Below, one piece after another: positions 16,298 through 25,203 of a DNA stretch of 64,000 bases. The position numbers and the translations under genes are program-made. This DNA is from Actinomadura sp. K4S16 (lineage in GTDB: Bacteria; Actinomycetota; Actinomycetes; Streptosporangiales; Streptosporangiaceae): positions 1 through 64,000 of the forward strand of contig NZ_BDDE01000009.1 in NCBI RefSeq assembly GCF_008327685.1. The letters are read 5' to 3'. Each line of letters starts with the position of its first letter. The stretch's first letter is position 1. The notes under the pieces were generated by a model. That model was given only the letters and a program-made list of their open reading frames with translations. It did not search any database and was not told the DNA's origin.

Positions 16298-17499
16298 GCG
16301 GGCCCGAGGCGAGGCCGATGCCCGCCACCCTGCTCGAAAAGCTCGTCACCGCCAGGTACGAGGGCTTCCTGAGGGACCTGGAGCTGCTCGTCAACACCGA
16401 TTGCGGATCATGGGACGCCGCAGGTGTCAACAAGGTCGCCGACTATTGCGCACGCCGACTGGTGGAACTCGGTTGCACCGTCGACCGCGTTCCCGTCGGC
16501 CCGTCGGACGGACGAGCGCTCGGAGACGTGGTCGTCGGCCGCCGTCAGGGCGGCCTCCTCAACGGACGGCGCATCCTGCTGCTGAGCCACATGGACACAG
16601 TCTTCGAGGACGGCACTGCCGCGGCCCGGCCGTTCCACATCAGGAACGGCCGGGCTCACGGGCCGGGCGTAACCGACGACAAGGCCGGTCTGCTGGCCGG
16701 GCTGACCGCTTTGGAGACGCTGATCGCTGCCGGTGCCGAGACCTACCGCGAGGTCGTCGCGGTGTTCAGCCCGGACGAGGAGATAGGCGCACCCGGCAGC
16801 CGGGGACTGATCGAGCAACTGTCCAGTGAGGCCGATGTCGCCCTCTGCCTGGAGTGCGCCCGCGAGGACGGGGCCATCGTCAAGGCCCGCAAGGGCATCG
16901 CCGACGTGCACGTGGACATCCGCGGCAGGCCCGCGCACGCCGGCATCGAACCGGAGCGCGGCGCCAGCGCCGCGCTCGCGGCGGCGGGCCTGGTCATCGA
17001 GTTGGAGCGGCTCAACGGAGGCCGGCCCGGGGTGAGCGTGAACGTCGGCGTGATCCGCGCCGGGTCGAGAGCCAACATCGTCTGTCCGCAGGCCCACCTG
17101 GAAGCCGAGGTGCGCGCCACCACGCGCGCCGACCTCGCGGACACGCTCACCGAGATCGACCGGCTGGCGGCACGGCTCCCCGTACCCGGTACGGCCGCCC
17201 TGACCCGCCGGCGCGCCGTACTGCCGCCCATGGAGGCCGACGGCGGCCTGGTCGATGCGGCCGTCGCGATCGCGGCCGAACTCGGTCTGGAACTGCGGGC
17301 CGTCGGGACGGGCGGCGTGGCCGACGCGAACATCGCCGCGGCCTGCGGCACGCCGACGCTGGACGGTCTCGGCCCGGTCGGTGGCGGAGACCATACTCCC
17401 GATGAATGGCTCGACCTCTCCAGCGTCGTTCCGCGGACGACCGTGCTCGCCGCACTGATCGCCCGCCTTGGCGCAGAGGTGTCCGGGTACCTCCCGTGA
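16294..17499 (+). CDS. M20 family metallopeptidase (glutamate carboxypeptidase-like)
   Basis: 401 residues from GTG 16294. The di-zinc ligands are visible in order: the His and Asp of [11 protein letters not shown], the bridging Asp in [10 protein letters not shown], the catalytic Glu pair in [12 protein letters not shown], Glu in CLECARED and a C-terminal His in [10 protein letters not shown]. The dimerisation insert follows ([22 protein letters not shown]). No signal peptide is present, so it is cytoplasmic. Coupled to an amino acid importer, it probably cleaves an imported N-acyl amino acid or dipeptide-like conjugate, as CPG2-type enzymes do. The real substrate is unknown. Confidence 0.9.
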   Translation: MSGPEARPMPATLLEKLVTARYEGFLRDLELLVNTDCGSWDAAGVNKVADYCARRLVELGCTVDRVPVGPSDGRALGDVVVGRRQGGLLNGRRILLLSHMDTVFEDGTAAARPFHIRNGRAHGPGVTDDKAGLLAGLTALETLIAAGAETYREVVAVFSPDEEIGAPGSRGLIEQLSSEADVALCLECAREDGAIVKARKGIADVHVDIRGRPAHAGIEPERGASAALAAAGLVIELERLNGGRPGVSVNVGVIRAGSRANIVCPQAHLEAEVRATTRADLADTLTEIDRLAARLPVPGTAALTRRRAVLPPMEADGGLVDAAVAIAAELGLELRAVGTGGVADANIAAACGTPTLDGLGPVGGGDHTPDEWLDLSSVVPRTTVLAALIARLGAEVSGYLP

Positions 17500-17716
17500 C
17501 CAGGGCAATGGCGACGCCCCCCGGCTCGCTGTGCGAACCGGCTGATCGGCCCAGGGGAGCTCCGCCTTTCCGATTCGCCATGGGGCCTCCTTCTGAGTCA
17601 CGTCCACGGCCGGTTCCACCGACGATCCACGAATGTCTTTCCCGTCCGGCCCGGGACGGGCATTCACGTCCCTCGCCGGTACCCTCCGGCTGAGGAACAC
17701 GGAAGGTGGCGAGCAC

Positions 17717-18571
17717 ATGAGCGAGGCAAGCCTCGCCGATACCATTCGGCAGCGCTTGGGCGAATGCAGCCCGGCGGAGCGCAAGGTCGCGCGCGCCTTG
17801 CTGGCCGCCTATCCCGCCGCGGGACTCGACACTGTCGCCAAGCTGGCGGAACGTGCCGGGACGAGCGCGCCCACCGTGATTCGCTTCACCGTGCGGATGG
17901 GATTCACCGGCTATCCGGACTTCCAGTCGGCGCTGCGCGACGAACTCGAACAGCGTGATGCCTCCCCGCTGACCCTCTACCAGCGGCCGGCCGAACCCGG
18001 ATCCGAGAACGACATCCTCGAGCGAGGCGCGCACGTGTTCACGGCGGCCGTCCAGAGCAGTCTCAGTGCGCTGCCGCCTGACGATCTCCGGTCGGCCGTC
18101 CGACTGCTGGCGGACCACGGCCGCCGCGTCCATGTGCTGGGCGGGCGCTTCACGCACCTCATCGCCCACTACCTGCTTCTCCACCTCGCCCAGTTGCGCG
18201 GCAACGTGCAGATGTTCCCGGTGTTGCCGGTGGAACAGGCGGCTGCACTGGCAGGCAGCGGGCGCAAGGACGTCTTCGTCATCTTCGATTACCGCCGGTA
18301 CGAACCCCGGGCGATGAAGGTCGCCCAACGGGCGAAGGAACGCGGCGGCCGCATCGTCCTTTTCACCGATACGTGGTTGTCCCCCGTCGCCTCCATCGCG
18401 GATGTGGTGTTGCCCAGCCACGTGGACGCGCCTTCCCCTTACGACAGCCTGGTCCCCTCTCTGGCCCTTGTCGAGACCACCGTGGCCGCGGTGCTCGCCG
18501 CCTTGGGGGAGGAGGGGCGCGAGCACATGCTGGCCTGCGAGGAGGCCGCCAGGGACGCGGACCTGTACTGA
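17717..18571 (+). CDS. RpiR-family (MurR/RpiR) transcriptional regulator with SIS domain
   Basis: 284 residues from ATG 17717, with GGAAGGTGG upstream; an earlier in-frame start adds a non-conserved 28-residue leader. The N-terminal RpiR helix-turn-helix reads [38 protein letters not shown] and MGFTGYPDFQSALRDEL. The C-terminal SIS fold follows (VHVLGGRFTHLIAHYLLLHL; DVFVIFDYRRYEP; GGRIVLFTD). It lies 217 bp after the M20 gene on the same strand. RpiR proteins of this type beside amino acid importers usually control that importer. The palindrome at 13517-13549 is a plausible target. Confidence 0.88.
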   Translation: MSEASLADTIRQRLGECSPAERKVARALLAAYPAAGLDTVAKLAERAGTSAPTVIRFTVRMGFTGYPDFQSALRDELEQRDASPLTLYQRPAEPGSENDILERGAHVFTAAVQSSLSALPPDDLRSAVRLLADHGRRVHVLGGRFTHLIAHYLLLHLAQLRGNVQMFPVLPVEQAAALAGSGRKDVFVIFDYRRYEPRAMKVAQRAKERGGRIVLFTDTWLSPVASIADVVLPSHVDAPSPYDSLVPSLALVETTVAAVLAALGEEGREHMLACEEAARDADLY

Positions 18572-18878
18572 ACTCGGTGGATCGGCGGGCGGCGAGCCGT
18601 GACCACCCCCCGGAGGCGCACAGTTGTTCAGTTCAGTGCGATGGGCGGGACGGCGCCAGGGCCGGGTGTGGGCCAGGGCGGCGGCCCGTTTTGATTGCTT
18701 CAGCAGGGGCGCCTGAGGAGCGGTACGAACCCGAGGTTCTTCATAGAGCCTGACCCGCGGTCGGCGTGGAGCGCAACATGGAGTTGGTATCTGCGGCTGG
18801 AGATCACCACGTCCCTGCGGGAAGCGTCGGCGGGCATGTCGGGGACAAATACCGTAACCGCAAAGCGGGAGAGGGAGA
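18572..18878. other. Gene-free stretch at the left border of the island
   Basis: No convincing gene. On the minus strand a short frame around 18,700-18,780 reads LHADRGSGSMKNLGFVPLL. This faintly resembles the HADRG(S)xM segment of IS3-type transposases and may be a worn remnant. Confidence 0.35.
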
Positions 18879-19182
18879 CGGGAGCCAGTTTCGGGAGCCA
18901 CCGCAATCAGGCTCCCATCGACTCAGCACGACGTAGTCAGGGCGTTCGTGCAGGTGAGAGGCTCCCCGTTCGACTCGGATCGACCTAGATCGACTCGCCT
19001 GCTTTGCTTCACGCCGAAGAGGTCACTGGTTCGAACCCAGTATCGCCCACCCCAAGTTTTCGCAGGTCAGAGCGTCGACCACGGCGCGATCTCGTGTGTT
19101 CCAATGAGCGCTTCGCAGTCTCGGGAGCCAGTTTCGGGAGCCACCGTACGCTTCGCAGATTCCCGAAGCGCTCACCCAGACG
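18879..19182 (+). repeat. 304-bp direct repeat, copy A, carrying a tRNA 3'-half
   Basis: Nearly identical (roughly 85-90% by eye) to 24508-24810. Each copy begins and ends with the short motif GGGAGCCAGTTTCGGGAGCC or a close variant, and carries the same tRNA 3'-half in the middle. The repeat marks one junction of the integrated DNA. Confidence 0.85.
19008..19051 (+). repeat. tRNA-Val 3'-half, copy 1 (attachment-site-like)
   Basis: Runs from the anticodon loop through the T arm (CTGGTTCGAACCCAG) to the acceptor end ATCGCCCACC. The D arm and 5' acceptor strand are absent, so it is not a functional tRNA. The loop here is TTCACGC; the other copies read TTCACAC (CAC anticodon). Integrases of actinomycete elements recombine within such tRNA 3' ends. 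Confidence 0.75.
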
Positions 19183-19329
19183 GTTGATCATCCTGAGTGC
19201 GCCATCCGGGGCCGCTCGAGGGCGGTGGCGAAAGCCATGCTGGCGGCCTTGAGAATCTTACGGCCCGTGGGGTCGGCGTTCTCCGCTGGGGGACGCCGAC
19301 ATGGTCGGCAGACCGTACGCGATGTGGGG

Positions 19330-19480
19330 TGAGCCGGGCATCGCGCCCGGGTAGATGCGGGGCGGCCGGCTACGTCTTGCGCAGGCACGGCAACCCGCGG
19401 ACCCTGGCCAGCGCGTGCCACGGCGCTGGCCGCCGAGTGCCGCGCGGCGCGGCGTCCCGCGCGGGCGACACCAAACTCGA
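19330..19480 (+). pseudogene. RtcB-like (RNA ligase family) remnant
   Basis: The frame encodes AAGYVLRRHGNPRTLASACHGAGRRVPRG. This matches the RtcB-family block with the SACHGAGR guanylylation/metal region. Just before it, a frame change and a TAG in IAPG-stop-M stand where intact genes read PGSMG. Only about 50 codons remain of a roughly 400-residue protein. It is a decayed fragment within the island. Confidence 0.55.
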
Positions 19481-19639
19481 CGCGTTCCTCATGCATCGCT
19501 TCCGCTGTCTGCGCTTGGTCGAGTGGCGTCCACGGCTCTAGTACGCGCTAGAGAAGTCGATCAGGGTCGTTGTGGCTGCGTGATGTCGTGCGCTGGTTCG
19601 TGCAGGGGGGTGGCGATGGCTCGGACGTCGTGTTACCCC

Positions 19640-20066
19640 GGGTCTGACCGGCGATGAGTGGGCGCTGGTGGAGTAGTTGCTTCCCTGCGCCTGGCAGCGG
19701 GTGCCGTCCGGAGGAGGACTCGCGGCGTGAGGTCGTGGGGGCGGTGTACGTGGTGCGCACCGGCTGCGCTTGGCGGCAGCTGCCTGCTGGCTCCCTGCCT
19801 GGCGGGCGGCGGTGCTGGTACTTCGTGCGGTGGGGCATAGCAGCGGGCTATGCTGCGGATGCTGGAGGTGCTGCGGCAGCAGGTCCGGCAGGCCGAGGGC
19901 CGGGGTGCCGAGTCCAGCGTGGGCATCATCGACTCCCAGAGCGGCAAGGCAGCCGACAACGTCGGCCGGGACACGCGCGGGTATGACGTGGGCGAGAAGG
20001 TGGCCGGATGCAAAGCGCTTCATCGTCACCGACCCCTTCGGCCCGCTCATCACGGTGAGCGTTTGA
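19640..20066 (+). pseudogene. IS5-family transposase remnant, frameshifted
   Basis: Pieces in different frames give the known order of an IS5-type transposase: LTGDEWALVE then a stop, VVRTGCAWRQLPAGS, QVRQAEGRGAESSVGIIDSQS, GRDTRGYDVGEKV and KRFIVTDPFGPLITV. The DDE Asp in IIDSQS is still visible. Several frameshifts and a missing C-terminal half show the element is dead. Confidence 0.75.
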
Positions 20067-20099
20067 GCCGCGAAACCTGCTGCGGTGCGACTTGACCGC

Positions 20100-20240
20100 G
20101 AGTCCGTACCGCCGCTTCCCGGCCGAGCATTGGATCCGTCTGCGCACCACCAACCCGATCGAGAGCAAGGGACCCGGCTCGCGGCGGCCGGGTCGGGCCA
20201 TGGCGTTCAAACTCATCGAGTCCGCGGACGCGGCCGGCTT
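20100..20240 (+). pseudogene. IS256 (mutator) family transposase fragment
   Basis: The frame YRRFPAEHWIRLRTTNPIES joined to KGPGSRRPGRAMAFKLIESA is the C-terminal segment of a mutator-type transposase. The stretch normally between NPIES and KGxGSR is deleted. No start, no N-terminal DDE half and no inverted repeats are seen. Confidence 0.65.
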
Positions 20241-20266
20241 GTCGAGCGTCCCGAAGGAGCGGCCGC

Positions 20267-20743
20267 GTGAGCAGTCCCGTTGACGGCCCTGCCGAGCCGG
20301 ACGAGCACCGCCGCTACGCCTGCCACCTGCGGGCCCTGGCCGCCGTGGGCGCCGACGATGAGCCCACGTTAGTGAACGAGATCCTGCAGGATCCCGACCA
20401 GGCGATGGCACAGTCCGCAGTGGCCCGCCACATCGAAGACCGGGCACGCCTCCTGCTGACCGACGAACGGTTTCCCGGCTGGGTCCACACCATGACCGGC
20501 GTCATCGGCGAGCGGGACTTCCTCACCCGCCGCCTGACCGAATGGACGCTGCTGGCTGCTATCGCCCAGGACAAGCTCTGGGCACCTGCCCAAGTCACCG
20601 CGGCATCCGACTGGTTCCAGCGAAAGGCCGTCGAAGTCCTGACATCACCCGATGCCCTTGCCCTCCTTGCCAGCCAAGGAAGGACACGACGAGTTCGGGC
20701 GGCAGCCGGCCAACGGCTCCAGCAAGGTCACCAACACGGCTGA
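20267..20743 (+). CDS. Conserved hypothetical protein (actinomycete, all-helical)
   Basis: 158 residues from GTG 20267. Probably all helical and soluble: YACHLRALAAVGADDEP, MAQSAVARHIEDRA, DWFQRKAVEVLTSPDALALL and a basic end GRTRRVRAAAGQRL. The pattern resembles short Streptomyces proteins of unknown function annotated as hypothetical. No motif gives a role. It is intact although surrounded by decayed transposases, so it may be functional island cargo. The last few residues (QQGHQHG) look unlike the rest and may result from a late frame change. Confidence 0.6.
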   Translation: MSSPVDGPAEPDEHRRYACHLRALAAVGADDEPTLVNEILQDPDQAMAQSAVARHIEDRARLLLTDERFPGWVHTMTGVIGERDFLTRRLTEWTLLAAIAQDKLWAPAQVTAASDWFQRKAVEVLTSPDALALLASQGRTRRVRAAAGQRLQQGHQHG

Positions 20744-20871
20744 CTTGATCCACTAGCCCCCACGCGCTGAAGTCGCTCACCGAATCCGACGGGACCACCG
20801 AGACCACCGACCTGTTCACCTACGCCATGAAGCGCCCCGGCTCGGGTGGAGGCTCGTTTCCCTGAGAGGAT

Positions 20872-21065
20872 CGAGTCATTGCACGTCCGTCCCCATATCC
20901 CTGAGCTGCGCAGGCGCGCGGTCCGCATGGTGGCCCAGGTCCACCCGGACTACCACTAGTGAGTGGTTGGCGATGGAGGGCCGTCGCAGCCAAGCTGGAG
21001 TCACCTCGACCGAGACGGTGCGCAGCTGGGTACGTCGGGCCGAGGTCGCGCGGCGTGAGGCAGGA
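20872..21065 (+). pseudogene. IS3-family OrfA fragment
   Basis: Encodes PHIPELRRRAVRMVAQVHPDYH followed by a TAG. After a frame change comes GVTSTETVRSWVRRAEVARR. Both are the helix-turn-helix region of an IS3 OrfA. An internal stop and a frameshift make it non-functional, and no OrfB follows. Confidence 0.7.
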
Positions 21066-21096
21066 CTAGGAGGCTGTCTGCGCCGCTCCGACCCGC

Positions 21097-21190
21097 GATT
21101 ATCGCAATGGCGGAACCGAGGGCGTCAACGCCAAGATCGTTATGTGGAATCAGGTGCTGCCAAACCTTGCAGGTCAGCCGCTCGCGCCTC
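21097..21190 (+). pseudogene. ISL3-family transposase C-terminal scrap
   Basis: About 30 codons read DYRNGGTEGVNAKIVMW, matching the conserved (S)NGRTEGxNxKIK segment near the end of ISL3/IS204 transposases. The rest of the gene is missing. Confidence 0.45.
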
Positions 21191-21737
21191 ACATGCCGGT
21201 GGCTCCGTCAATGCGCTCGCGCAGGAGGTCGGCGTGACCGTTGTGCCTGGCATATTCAGCGATCATGTCCACCATGATCCTGCGCAGTGAGACCAGCTCG
21301 CCGGTCCGTCTCCGGGTCCCCGTCTCTTCCAGCGACGCCGCAGTGGCCACGATCTGTCTTGATCGGCGACACTCGGCCCGCCAGGTGTCGAGGGCGTGGT
21401 GGACGTCGCCGTCCAGGGTGTCGAAGTCCTGGTCGGGATCGTCGTCGGAGTAGTAGAGCAGCGGAACGTCCTCGTTGGCGAACTGGATGCGGAACCACCA
21501 GCGCTCGGCGGCGGCCAGATGGCGTAGCAGACCGTGCAGGGACAGCGAAGAGGGCGGCACGGCCCTGTCAGACAGTCGCTGTGGTGGGATGCCGCTGCAC
21601 TTGAGTTCGAAGGTCTCTCGCTGCCAGTCCAGGACTGAACTCAAGATCTCCCGCTCGTCACCGACGTCCGGTGGAGTGGTGCGGGTGTCGTCATTCCATC
21701 GAGGTGAGAACTGTCTGGGCGTGGATGTCTCGGCCAT
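21189..21737 (-). CDS. DinB-like (DUF664) family protein
   Basis: 182 residues with the DinB/mycothiol-maleylpyruvate isomerase four-helix layout. Landmarks are LHGLLRHLAAAERWWFR with the first metal-ligand His, TWRAECRRSR, and a C-terminal MVDMIAEYARHNGHADLLRERIDG with the HxxH-type His pair. DUF664 proteins are thought to be metal-dependent thiol transferases using mycothiol or bacillithiol. The substrate is unknown. It is isolated on the minus strand among transposon remnants and appears intact. Confidence 0.85.
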   Translation of the reverse strand: MAETSTPRQFSPRWNDDTRTTPPDVGDEREILSSVLDWQRETFELKCSGIPPQRLSDRAVPPSSLSLHGLLRHLAAAERWWFRIQFANEDVPLLYYSDDDPDQDFDTLDGDVHHALDTWRAECRRSRQIVATAASLEETGTRRRTGELVSLRRIMVDMIAEYARHNGHADLLRERIDGATGM

Positions 21738-21859
21738 GGGTCGAGCGTGTCAGGCGCCGCTGACACTCGAGCCGTTTGATGCCTGCCCTCATTGCCTGAC
21801 GTCGATGATGGGCAGGAGCGTTGCGGCCGCCGGAGCGCTGATCCGGCGAGGAGCGGGCC

Positions 21860-21995
21860 CCACAGGGCACCTCGACCGTCACCTACGACTTCCTCGACCA
21901 GGTCAGCATCGCCAAGGACGCGCGCGACACCATGCTCGGCTACACCTACGACAACCTCGGCCGTCCCCTGGAGATCGAGGACGGCGACACTGTCA
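21860..21995 (+). pseudogene. RHS/YD-repeat protein fragment
   Basis: Reads STVTYDFLDQVSIAKDARDT then MLGYTYDNLGRPLEIEDGD: two YD-repeat units of an RHS protein. There is no start and no continuation. The composition matches the RHS gene at 29387-33754, so it may be a displaced piece of that or a related gene. Confidence 0.7.
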
Positions 21996-22043
21996 GACAT
22001 GTCGAAGCCGGAAACATGGCGACGCGGGCTATTTTGATCGTTC

Positions 22044-23144
22044 ATGGGGCCATGGCGGGTGACAGCGGTCGGGCTGCCCGACGGCCGGCCGGTCGAGGGC
22101 GGGATCGACCAGGACGGGTGCTGGACCGATACACCGCCTGCGGGCGGCGAACGGCTGCCGGGACGTTACGCGCTGGCCGGGCTGGTCGATGCGCACTGCC
22201 ACTTGAGCATCGCGGTCGACGACGGCGCACCCGCCGGATGGCGCCCGCTCAGCGTGTCCCGGGCCCGGCGAAACCTGCAGGCCGCACGGCAGGCCGGGAT
22301 CACGCTGGTGCGCGACCTGGGCAGCCCCATGGTCGGCTCCGGCGCCGTCACATTGCGGCTGCCCACCGCGCGCGACGGTGCGGGGCTGCTGGCGGCCGGA
22401 CGTTTCCTGGCCCCGCCCGGCGGCTATCTGGCCGGACTGTTCGAGCCGGTGACCGCCGATGACCTCCTCCACGCCGCCCACGCCCAGATCGCCGCGGGAA
22501 CGCGGTGGGTGAAGCTGATCGGTGACTTCCCCGCCATCGACCAGGGCGTGACCCGCCCCGACCAGGCGACGCCGACCTACCCGATCCAAACCGTCCGGCG
22601 ACTGGTGCGAGCAGTGCACGCCGACGGCGCCCGCGTCGCCGCCCACACCACCACCGCCTGGGCCGGCGACCTGGTCGCAGCCGGAGTGGACTCCATCGAG
22701 CACGGCGACGCCCTCACCGGCGACGACCTGCGCGCACTGGCCGCACGCGGCGGCGCCTGGACGCCCACTCTCTGCGCGGCCCTGGCCCCGGCGCTCGTCG
22801 ACGACCCCGGCCGCCGACGGCGCCTGGCCCAACGCCGCGAACGCCTCACCCACCTGCTGGCCGAGGCCGTCCGCCATCAGGTCACCGTCCTGGCCGGCAC
22901 GGACGTCGTCGGCAACCTGCCCCAGGAGGTCCGCCTCCTGACCGACCTGGGCCTCACCCCACAGGACGCACTCGCCGCCGCAAGCAGCAACGCCCGTCGA
23001 TACCTACTGGCCAACGACACCCACGGCGACTTCGTCCCCGGCCGGCCCGCGAACCTGGTCACCTACCACCACGACCCCCGCAACGATCCCGACGTCCTCC
23101 GCCACCCCGCCGCGACCTTCGCCGCGGGCCACCGGATCCAATGA
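22044..23144 (+). CDS. Amidohydrolase family protein (imidazolonepropionase-like)
   Basis: 366 residues. The metal-dependent amidohydrolase ligands are present in order: HxH in LVDAHCHLS, the bridging Lys in WVKLIGDF, His in ARVAAHTTTAW, His in DSIEHGDAL and Asp in VLAGTDVVG. The C-terminal composite-domain segment ends in FVPGRPANLVTY. This subgroup includes prolidase-like and imidazolonepropionase-like enzymes that hydrolyse C-N bonds in cyclic or peptide substrates. The first listed start could instead be the GTG at 22059. It stands alone within the island and is intact. The substrate is unknown. Confidence 0.85.
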   Translation: MGPWRVTAVGLPDGRPVEGGIDQDGCWTDTPPAGGERLPGRYALAGLVDAHCHLSIAVDDGAPAGWRPLSVSRARRNLQAARQAGITLVRDLGSPMVGSGAVTLRLPTARDGAGLLAAGRFLAPPGGYLAGLFEPVTADDLLHAAHAQIAAGTRWVKLIGDFPAIDQGVTRPDQATPTYPIQTVRRLVRAVHADGARVAAHTTTAWAGDLVAAGVDSIEHGDALTGDDLRALAARGGAWTPTLCAALAPALVDDPGRRRRLAQRRERLTHLLAEAVRHQVTVLAGTDVVGNLPQEVRLLTDLGLTPQDALAAASSNARRYLLANDTHGDFVPGRPANLVTYHHDPRNDPDVLRHPAATFAAGHRIQ

Positions 23145-23462
23145 ACGACCTCTGAGCGACGCCGCAGAAACCGACCGGCCACAGTCAGGGACTGTCTGAA
23201 AGAAAAAGGAATCGGCTTTGTCGAGCTTGTAACTCGACTGGGGGGCGCGGGAAGATCGTTTCTTTTGCCGGAAAAAGTGGAGATTTGAAAGTTGCTGAGA
23301 GAGGTGGAGAGAATGTCGTTGACTATACTTTCCGTCATATCTATATGTATGGGCGCTACGCCTAAGATCCGCGATTGAGTCAAATACCTATTCCGTGGGT
23401 GAGTATATGTGTGCAATGCGAGGAGGCAATCCTGATGGTATCCGTGGAGGGACAGCCCGGCT
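23145..23462. other. A/T-richer gene-free stretch after the amidohydrolase
   Basis: Composition drops sharply below the surrounding GC from about 23,200. A plus-strand frame reads VAERGGENVVDYTFRHIYMYGR before a stop. It may be the worn tip of a toxin whose immunity gene follows, but no family is recognised. Confidence 0.3.
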
Positions 23463-23882
23463 TTGCGGGGTCGCGTGATAACTTCCGGTGAAGTGTTGAG
23501 GATCTTGAGAATATTGGGCACCGTCGAGTGGGGCCGATTCTCGGTCGGCCGGCACCCCTTGGATAGGTTGTATCAACCGCCCATGATGGTCTGGCGATTC
23601 TCTTCTCCCGAGGACTGGGTGAAGGAGTCAATGATGGCGGTCGTTGCTTCCATGGAAGGTCCTATTAAGTGGGATGGTGATTTTGCTCGGAAAAATTGGA
23701 GCGTGATGCCTGTAAGGTTGCGTGAAGCATTTCAAATGCACATGAAAGACTCTCGCCTTGGGGTGGTATCTGATCTCAAGAATTTGGATCAAGAGTTTTG
23801 TAGATTGGCCAATTTGGACTTGGGGCTAATGATGTACAAGCTGGAGGAGGTCGCCTTCTCTGGCCCCTCGAATAGGGTATGA
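23463..23882 (+). CDS. Small hypothetical protein in a low-GC patch (possible orphan immunity gene)
   Basis: About 139 residues if started at TTG 23463; GTG 23475 or ATG 23583 are alternatives, and no strong ribosome site decides. The protein is mixed helical, without signal peptide or membrane segment (FSVGRHPLDRLYQPPMMVWRF; SVMPVRLREAFQMHMKDSRLG; LDQEFCRLANLDLGLMMYKL). Codon use is clearly lower in GC than its neighbours, as is typical of polymorphic-toxin immunity genes. No family recognised. Confidence 0.45.
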   Translation: MRGRVITSGEVLRILRILGTVEWGRFSVGRHPLDRLYQPPMMVWRFSSPEDWVKESMMAVVASMEGPIKWDGDFARKNWSVMPVRLREAFQMHMKDSRLGVVSDLKNLDQEFCRLANLDLGLMMYKLEEVAFSGPSNRV

Positions 23883-23959
23883 TTTCCCTTTCATCGCTAT
23901 CGGCGCAAGTGTCTTGTCTTCGGTGTCTCATGTAATCTGTTTGGCGATCTTCTTGTGGC

Positions 23960-24105
23960 AGGTTACGGCGGCTGTGAGAACGAGAAAAACGTTGAACAGT
24001 CGCCGTAGCGTTTGTAGCGGATGGTCAGGTGCTGTAGCCGAACAGCCGGGCCAGCAGCCGTTCGATCACCCAGCCGGCGTCCTCGAGAAGTTCGAATCCC
24101 GCTTC
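23960..24105 (-). pseudogene. IS5-family transposase C-terminal fragment
   Basis: On the minus strand AGFELLEDAGWVIERLLARLFGY is followed, one frame over, by HLTIRYKRYGDCSTFFSF. Together they match the end of an IS5-type transposase (RWVVERTxAWLxxYRRLxIRYER). The frameshift and lack of an N-terminal part make it a remnant. Confidence 0.65.
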
Positions 24106-24507
24106 CACCTGATGGCCGGGGGTGCGCAATCGCGGCGAACCGACAGCCTGCCGGACGCTATGGCTGACGACTGGTGGGTGTCGGGAGCGTCCGGTCGATC
24201 GCCGACCACCCGGGCTGGTCGCCACGAGCAGGACTGGCATCGGCCCACGGCGGGACCATACGTCGCGACTCCCGCTGCCGGATTCGATCGCCCGGAGTCC
24301 CGCGTGCGGACGAGTCGACGCTCAAGCGTGCGACCAGCTTGTTGAATGTGGGAGAGCGCAACGGGCTCGAGTGAGGAGCGTCGTGGTACGCCGAAGGATA
24401 CTGCCTGACCTACGGCGGACCTGGGAGACGGCTTGCCACGGCCTTGATCGACCGGTTTCACAACGTACGGTTCCCAGAGAACGTGCAGGGTTGCGACCAG
24501 GAGGCCA
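24106..24507. other. Gene-free stretch before repeat copy B
   Basis: Short open frames exist on both strands, but none has recognisable motifs, plausible ribosome sites or consistent codon bias. Nothing assignable. Confidence 0.3.
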
Positions 24508-24810
24508 CGGGAGCCGATTTTGGGAGCCACCGCAGTCAGGCCCTCCTCGACTCAACTCGACGTAGTCAGACCGTTTCTGCAGGTGAGAGGCTCCCCGTTC
24601 GACTCGGATCGACCTAGATCGACTTGCCTGCTTTGCTTCACACCGAAGAGGCCACTGGTTCGAACCCAGTATCGCCCACCCCAAGTATCCGCAGGTCAGA
24701 GTGTTGCCAGTGGCGCGATCTTGCGTGTCCCGATGAGCGCTTCGCAGTATCGGGAGCCAGTTTCGGGAGCCACGTACGCTTCGCAGATTCCCGAAGCGCT
24801 CACACAGACG
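24508..24810 (+). repeat. 304-bp direct repeat, copy B, carrying a tRNA 3'-half
   Basis: Second copy of the 18879-19182 repeat in the same orientation, 5.6 kb downstream. Differences are scattered substitutions and small indels, so the duplication is not recent. The two copies bracket the IS-rich, DinB and amidohydrolase segment as a possible separate insertion unit. Confidence 0.85.
24637..24680 (+). repeat. tRNA-Val 3'-half, copy 2 (attachment-site-like)
   Basis: TTCACACCGAAGAGG, then the T arm CTGGTTCGAACCCAG and the acceptor end ATCGCCCACC. The anticodon loop reads CAC. It is identical to copy 3 over about 43 nt, up to the CCCAC. No 5' half of a tRNA precedes it. Confidence 0.78.
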
Positions 24811-25203
24811 AAGAGCATGGTGACGGTGTCGTCCCAGGCGGCGGCGTCTGGGGACGAAAGCTGCACCGGCCGTCTTGAGAACCTTGCGCTTGACCGGGGA
24901 CCGTGATGACGGTCATAGGCATCGCGGCCGCTGGCATCGTCGGACCCGGCCTCGATGGTCGCTGTCCGGACCGCGCCCTACGGGCCCGCAGAGTTTGTCG
25001 AGGTGATGTGCATGGCTGGCGGGGTGCACGACACCGCTACCGTCCGCGAACCGAATACGCCAGCTGGCTCGACAGGCCCGGGGCTTCAGGTAGCGGTCGA
25101 TACGCTGAGGTTCTCCGTGTCAGTGGGGATGGGCGCCGTCTCCGCGCGGCCCGGGCATGTTCTGGTCCGCTGACGCCTGGCTGACGACCCGGCGGAGATA
25201 CCG
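24811..25203. other. Gene-free stretch after repeat copy B
   Basis: No supported gene. A frame at 24955-25173 (AVRTAPYGPAEFVEVM...) has no recognised motif and no clear ribosome site. Confidence 0.3.

Noticed and set aside
19008..19051. Complete tRNA gene
   Set aside because: Only the anticodon-loop-to-3'-end half is present; no D arm or matching 5' acceptor strand precedes any of the copies.
23063..23521. 152-codon minus-strand frame across the low-GC patch
   Set aside because: It starts inside the plus-strand hypothetical gene and ends inside the amidohydrolase, with mixed composition and no motif.
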